Shown here: piece by piece, positions 61,907-64,000 of the stretch
Numbering within the stretch: position 1 is the stretch's first letter
How the letters are laid out: each line of letters starts with the position of its first letter
Assembly (NCBI RefSeq): GCF_014643535.1
Contig: NZ_BMJQ01000007.1
Coordinates: 1 to 64,000, forward strand
Reading direction: 5' to 3'
Source of the DNA: Aliidongia dinghuensis
GTDB taxonomy: Bacteria > Pseudomonadota > Alphaproteobacteria > ATCC43930 > CGMCC-115725
DNA length: 64,000 nucleotides
The notes under the pieces: generated by a model
What the model was told of the DNA's origin: nothing
What the model saw: the letters and a program-made list of their open reading frames with translations, nothing else
Databases searched by the model: none
Position numbers and translations under genes: made by a program

Positions 61907-63367
61907 TTGAAGCCGATCATGGAAGCGCGAGATGAAGCGGCCGCTGAACGGGTGACGCTGGCGCCCGCGGTCCGCTGGGCGCTCGTCAGCCTGTCCCTGT
62001 CCATGCTGATGCCGTCGCTCGACACCAGCATCGCCAACGTCGGCCTGCCGACGCTGGCTCAAGCATTTGCCGCTTCCTTCCAGGAAGTTCAGTGGATCGT
62101 GCTCGCTTATCTTCTCGCCATCACTACGCTGATCGTCAGCGTCGGGCGGCTCGGCGACCTTGTCGGCCGTCGGCGGTTGCTGCTGGCCGGCATCGGTCTG
62201 TTCACGGCGGCCTCCGTCATCTGCGGTCTGGCGCCAACGCTCTGGCTGCTGATCGCTGCGCGGGCGGCACAGGGCCTTGGTGCCGCCATCATGATGGCGC
62301 TGACGGTCGCCATGGTCGGTACCACGGTTCCGAAGGCGCGGACCGGCAGCGCCATGGGGCTGCTGGGCACAATGTCCGCAATCGGCACCGCGCTTGGGCC
62401 CTCGCTCGGCGGCGTGCTGATCGCCGGGTTCGGCTGGCGGACGATCTTTCTCGTCAATGTGCCGCTGGGCATCCTCAATTTTCTGCTCGCGCAGCGCCAT
62501 CTGCCCGCTGATCGTCGGGAACCGAACGCCGAGCGGGCCGGCTTCGACACGATCGGCACGGTGCTCCTCGCGCTGACGCTTGCGGCCTATGCCCTCGCCA
62601 TGACGATCGGGCGCGGCCGCTTCGGTCCGCTCAACATGGCGCTGCTGCTGGCCGCCGTGCTCGGCGGCGGCCTCTTTGTCCTCGCCGAGGCGAGGGCCGC
62701 CTCGCCGTTGCTCCGCCTGGCCATGTTCCGCAACCCGACGCTGGGCGTGTGCCTCATCATGGGGACGCTCGTCGCGACGGTGATGATGGCGACGCTGGTG
62801 GTCGGACCATTCTACCTCTCGCGGGCGCTGGGCTTGAGCGAGGCCCTCGTCGGCATCACGATGTCGATCGGCCCGACGATCTCCACGCTGAGCGGTGTTC
62901 TCGCCGGTCGTCTGGTCGACCGTCTGGGCGCGCCGCTCGTCATCATCATCGGCCTCGTCGAGATGGCGGCCGGCGCCTTTGCCCTGTCCGTGTTTCCGGC
63001 GATGTTCGGCATTGCGGGCTACATTGGTGCCATCCTCATCCTGACGCCCGGCTACCAGCTGTTCCAGGCGGCCAACAACACGGCCGTCATGATGGACGTG
63101 AGCCCGGGCGAGCGGGGCGTCGTGTCCGGCATGCTCAGTCTGTCGCGCAACCTCGGGCTCACCACGGGCGCTGCCGTCATGGGCACGGTATTTGCGCTGG
63201 CATCGGCGACGACGGACGTCACGGCGGCACCGCCCGAGGGCGTCGCCGCCGGCCTGCGAGTCACGTTCGCCGTCGCGGCGCTGCTGATCGTGGCCGCTCT
63301 CGCCGCTGCGGTCGCGCGCCATGTCCTCGCGGCGCGCCGTTTGCTCCCGGACGACGCTGCGTTGTGA
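61907..63367 (+). CDS. DHA2-type MFS multidrug efflux permease
   Basis: 486 residues with about 14 membrane helices. LMPSLDTSIANVGLPTLAQAFAASFQEVQWIVLAYLLAITTLIVSVGRLGDLVGRRRLLLAG contains motif D1 and motif A, and GPSLGGVLIAGFGWRTIFLVNVPLG is motif C of drug/proton antiporters. The start is TTG at 61907 with GGGAG 6 nt upstream; the ATG at 61919 (MEARDEAA) is the alternative. Unlike the pump at 10536, no membrane-fusion gene adjoins it, so it probably works alone. It is convergent with the truncated LysR gene. Confidence 0.88.
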   Translation: MKPIMEARDEAAAERVTLAPAVRWALVSLSLSMLMPSLDTSIANVGLPTLAQAFAASFQEVQWIVLAYLLAITTLIVSVGRLGDLVGRRRLLLAGIGLFTAASVICGLAPTLWLLIAARAAQGLGAAIMMALTVAMVGTTVPKARTGSAMGLLGTMSAIGTALGPSLGGVLIAGFGWRTIFLVNVPLGILNFLLAQRHLPADRREPNAERAGFDTIGTVLLALTLAAYALAMTIGRGRFGPLNMALLLAAVLGGGLFVLAEARAASPLLRLAMFRNPTLGVCLIMGTLVATVMMATLVVGPFYLSRALGLSEALVGITMSIGPTISTLSGVLAGRLVDRLGAPLVIIIGLVEMAAGAFALSVFPAMFGIAGYIGAILILTPGYQLFQAANNTAVMMDVSPGERGVVSGMLSLSRNLGLTTGAAVMGTVFALASATTDVTAAPPEGVAAGLRVTFAVAALLIVAALAAAVARHVLAARRLLPDDAAL

Positions 63368-63395
63368 CTCAGCCCCCGGACTCAGCTCCCGGGAC

Positions 63396-64000
63396 TCAGC
63401 CCTCTGGCGATGAACGGGCGAGTTGCTCCGTGCAAGCATCGCGGACGCATCCGCGCAGCCAGCGATGCACCGGATCGGCATCGAGCCGCGGATGCCAGAG
63501 CAACGAAATCGTGAGTTCCGGCACGACGACCGGCAGGGGGAAGCTGACCATGCCGGTGCGCAGGCCGTCCGTGTGCCGCTCGGGGACCGTGGCGATGAGG
63601 TCGGAGGCCCGCGCGAGCGCCAGCGCGGTCGAAAAGCCGCCGACGATCGTCGCGATGTTCCGCTCCAGCCCGAGCGTCGCCAAGGCTTCGTCGATCGGTC
63701 CTCGGTCGAGGCCTCGTCGCGAGACGTAGATGTGTTGCCCGTGCGCATAACGGGTGGGCGTGATCTCACCTTGGCCGAGCGGGTGCGCCGGCCGGACGAC
63801 GCCGATGAAACGGTCCTGGAACAATGCTTGCGCACGCACTTCCGGGCTCATCGTGTCCCCGACGACGCCGGTTTCCAGATCGACCATGCCGTCGCGCAGC
63901 GGCGTGCTGTCCTTGTCCGGCTTCTGCACGAAGCGCAGTCGCACGCCGGGTGCTTCCCGGCCGACACGGGCAATGAGCTCCGGTCCGAAAGTCTCGACGA
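63396..64000 (-). CDS. LysR-family regulator, effector domain only (window edge)
   Basis: The last 201 residues are visible; the N-terminal DNA-binding domain lies beyond base 64000. The segment VETFGPELIARVGREAPGVRLRFVQKPDKDSTPLRDGMVDLETGV, then HPLGQGEITPTRYAHGQHIYVSRRG and MVSFPLPVVVPELTISLLWHPRLDADPVHRWLRGCV, is the C-terminal domain of the NodD/PcpR-like LysR branch. The gene is convergent with the efflux permease, so it is not necessarily its regulator. Confidence 0.88.
   Translation of the reverse strand, partial: VETFGPELIARVGREAPGVRLRFVQKPDKDSTPLRDGMVDLETGVVGDTMSPEVRAQALFQDRFIGVVRPAHPLGQGEITPTRYAHGQHIYVSRRGLDRGPIDEALATLGLERNIATIVGGFSTALALARASDLIATVPERHTDGLRTGMVSFPLPVVVPELTISLLWHPRLDADPVHRWLRGCVRDACTEQLARSSPEG

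Noticed and set aside
61718..63835. 705-residue open frame on the minus strand
   Set aside because: Shadow of the efflux permease; low-complexity Arg/Asp/Gln translation, no ribosome site.

Overview
The window is GC-rich, gene-dense bacterial chromosome with no rRNA, tRNA, phage, CRISPR or insertion-sequence genes that I can see. The gene complement (ureDABCEFG order, SorAB sulfite dehydrogenase, Liv-type and Pot-type ABC importers, MocR, LysR and Rrf2 regulators, and intergenic palindromes of the GTCATCCCCGGG type) suggests a metabolically versatile alphaproteobacterium, perhaps of the Rhodospirillales or Rhizobiales. The assignment rests on composition and gene order only.

Layout. 1-3908 (minus): a TonB energy-transduction operon, exbD-tonB-receptor-exbB; exbB is cut by the window edge. 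4316-9503 (minus): a ba3-type (B-family) heme-copper oxidase operon with CuA subunit II, a 60-residue membrane subunit and three multiheme c-type cytochromes, preceded by a strong NsrR-like palindrome. 9924-14411: an EmrAB-type efflux operon with a small protein resembling the N-terminal region of some adenylate cyclases, and a divergent LysR regulator. 14483-18987: a PEP-CTERM protein behind a textbook sigma-54 promoter, a tartrate dehydrogenase-type enzyme, a 46-residue His-rich secreted peptide, an Rrf2 regulator with tandem operators, and an NAD(P)-binding reductase. 19165-22932: a sulfite module (YeiE-like LysR, YeiH-type exporter, SorA and SorB). 23621-30536: urease genes with a GST at the head and a divergent NiCoT nickel permease behind a sigma-54 promoter. 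30754-34627: a HutC-type repressor, then an Lrp/AsnC regulator divergent from alanine racemase and D-amino-acid dehydrogenase (D-alanine catabolism).

37402-50068 (plus) is the most interesting part. A two-gene molybdenum hydroxylase, a 6-hydroxynicotinate reductase-like Fe-S protein, a UPF0280 (ApbE-like) protein and two tandem DUF1185 proteins are translationally coupled. A Liv-type ABC importer and a MarR regulator follow. I read it as an uptake and catabolic system for an unknown N-heterocyclic compound (hydroxylation, ring reduction, ring opening); the substrate is not evident.

50077-52397 holds a glycine-zipper envelope protein, a small conserved protein, a decayed MarR fragment and an unrecognised 248-residue gene. 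52645-58734 (minus) is an operon joining a spermidine/putrescine-type ABC importer to ethanolamine ammonia-lyase (eutBC), divergent from a MocR regulator and an FAD oxidoreductase (59110-61774). The window ends with a DHA2 efflux permease and a truncated LysR gene.
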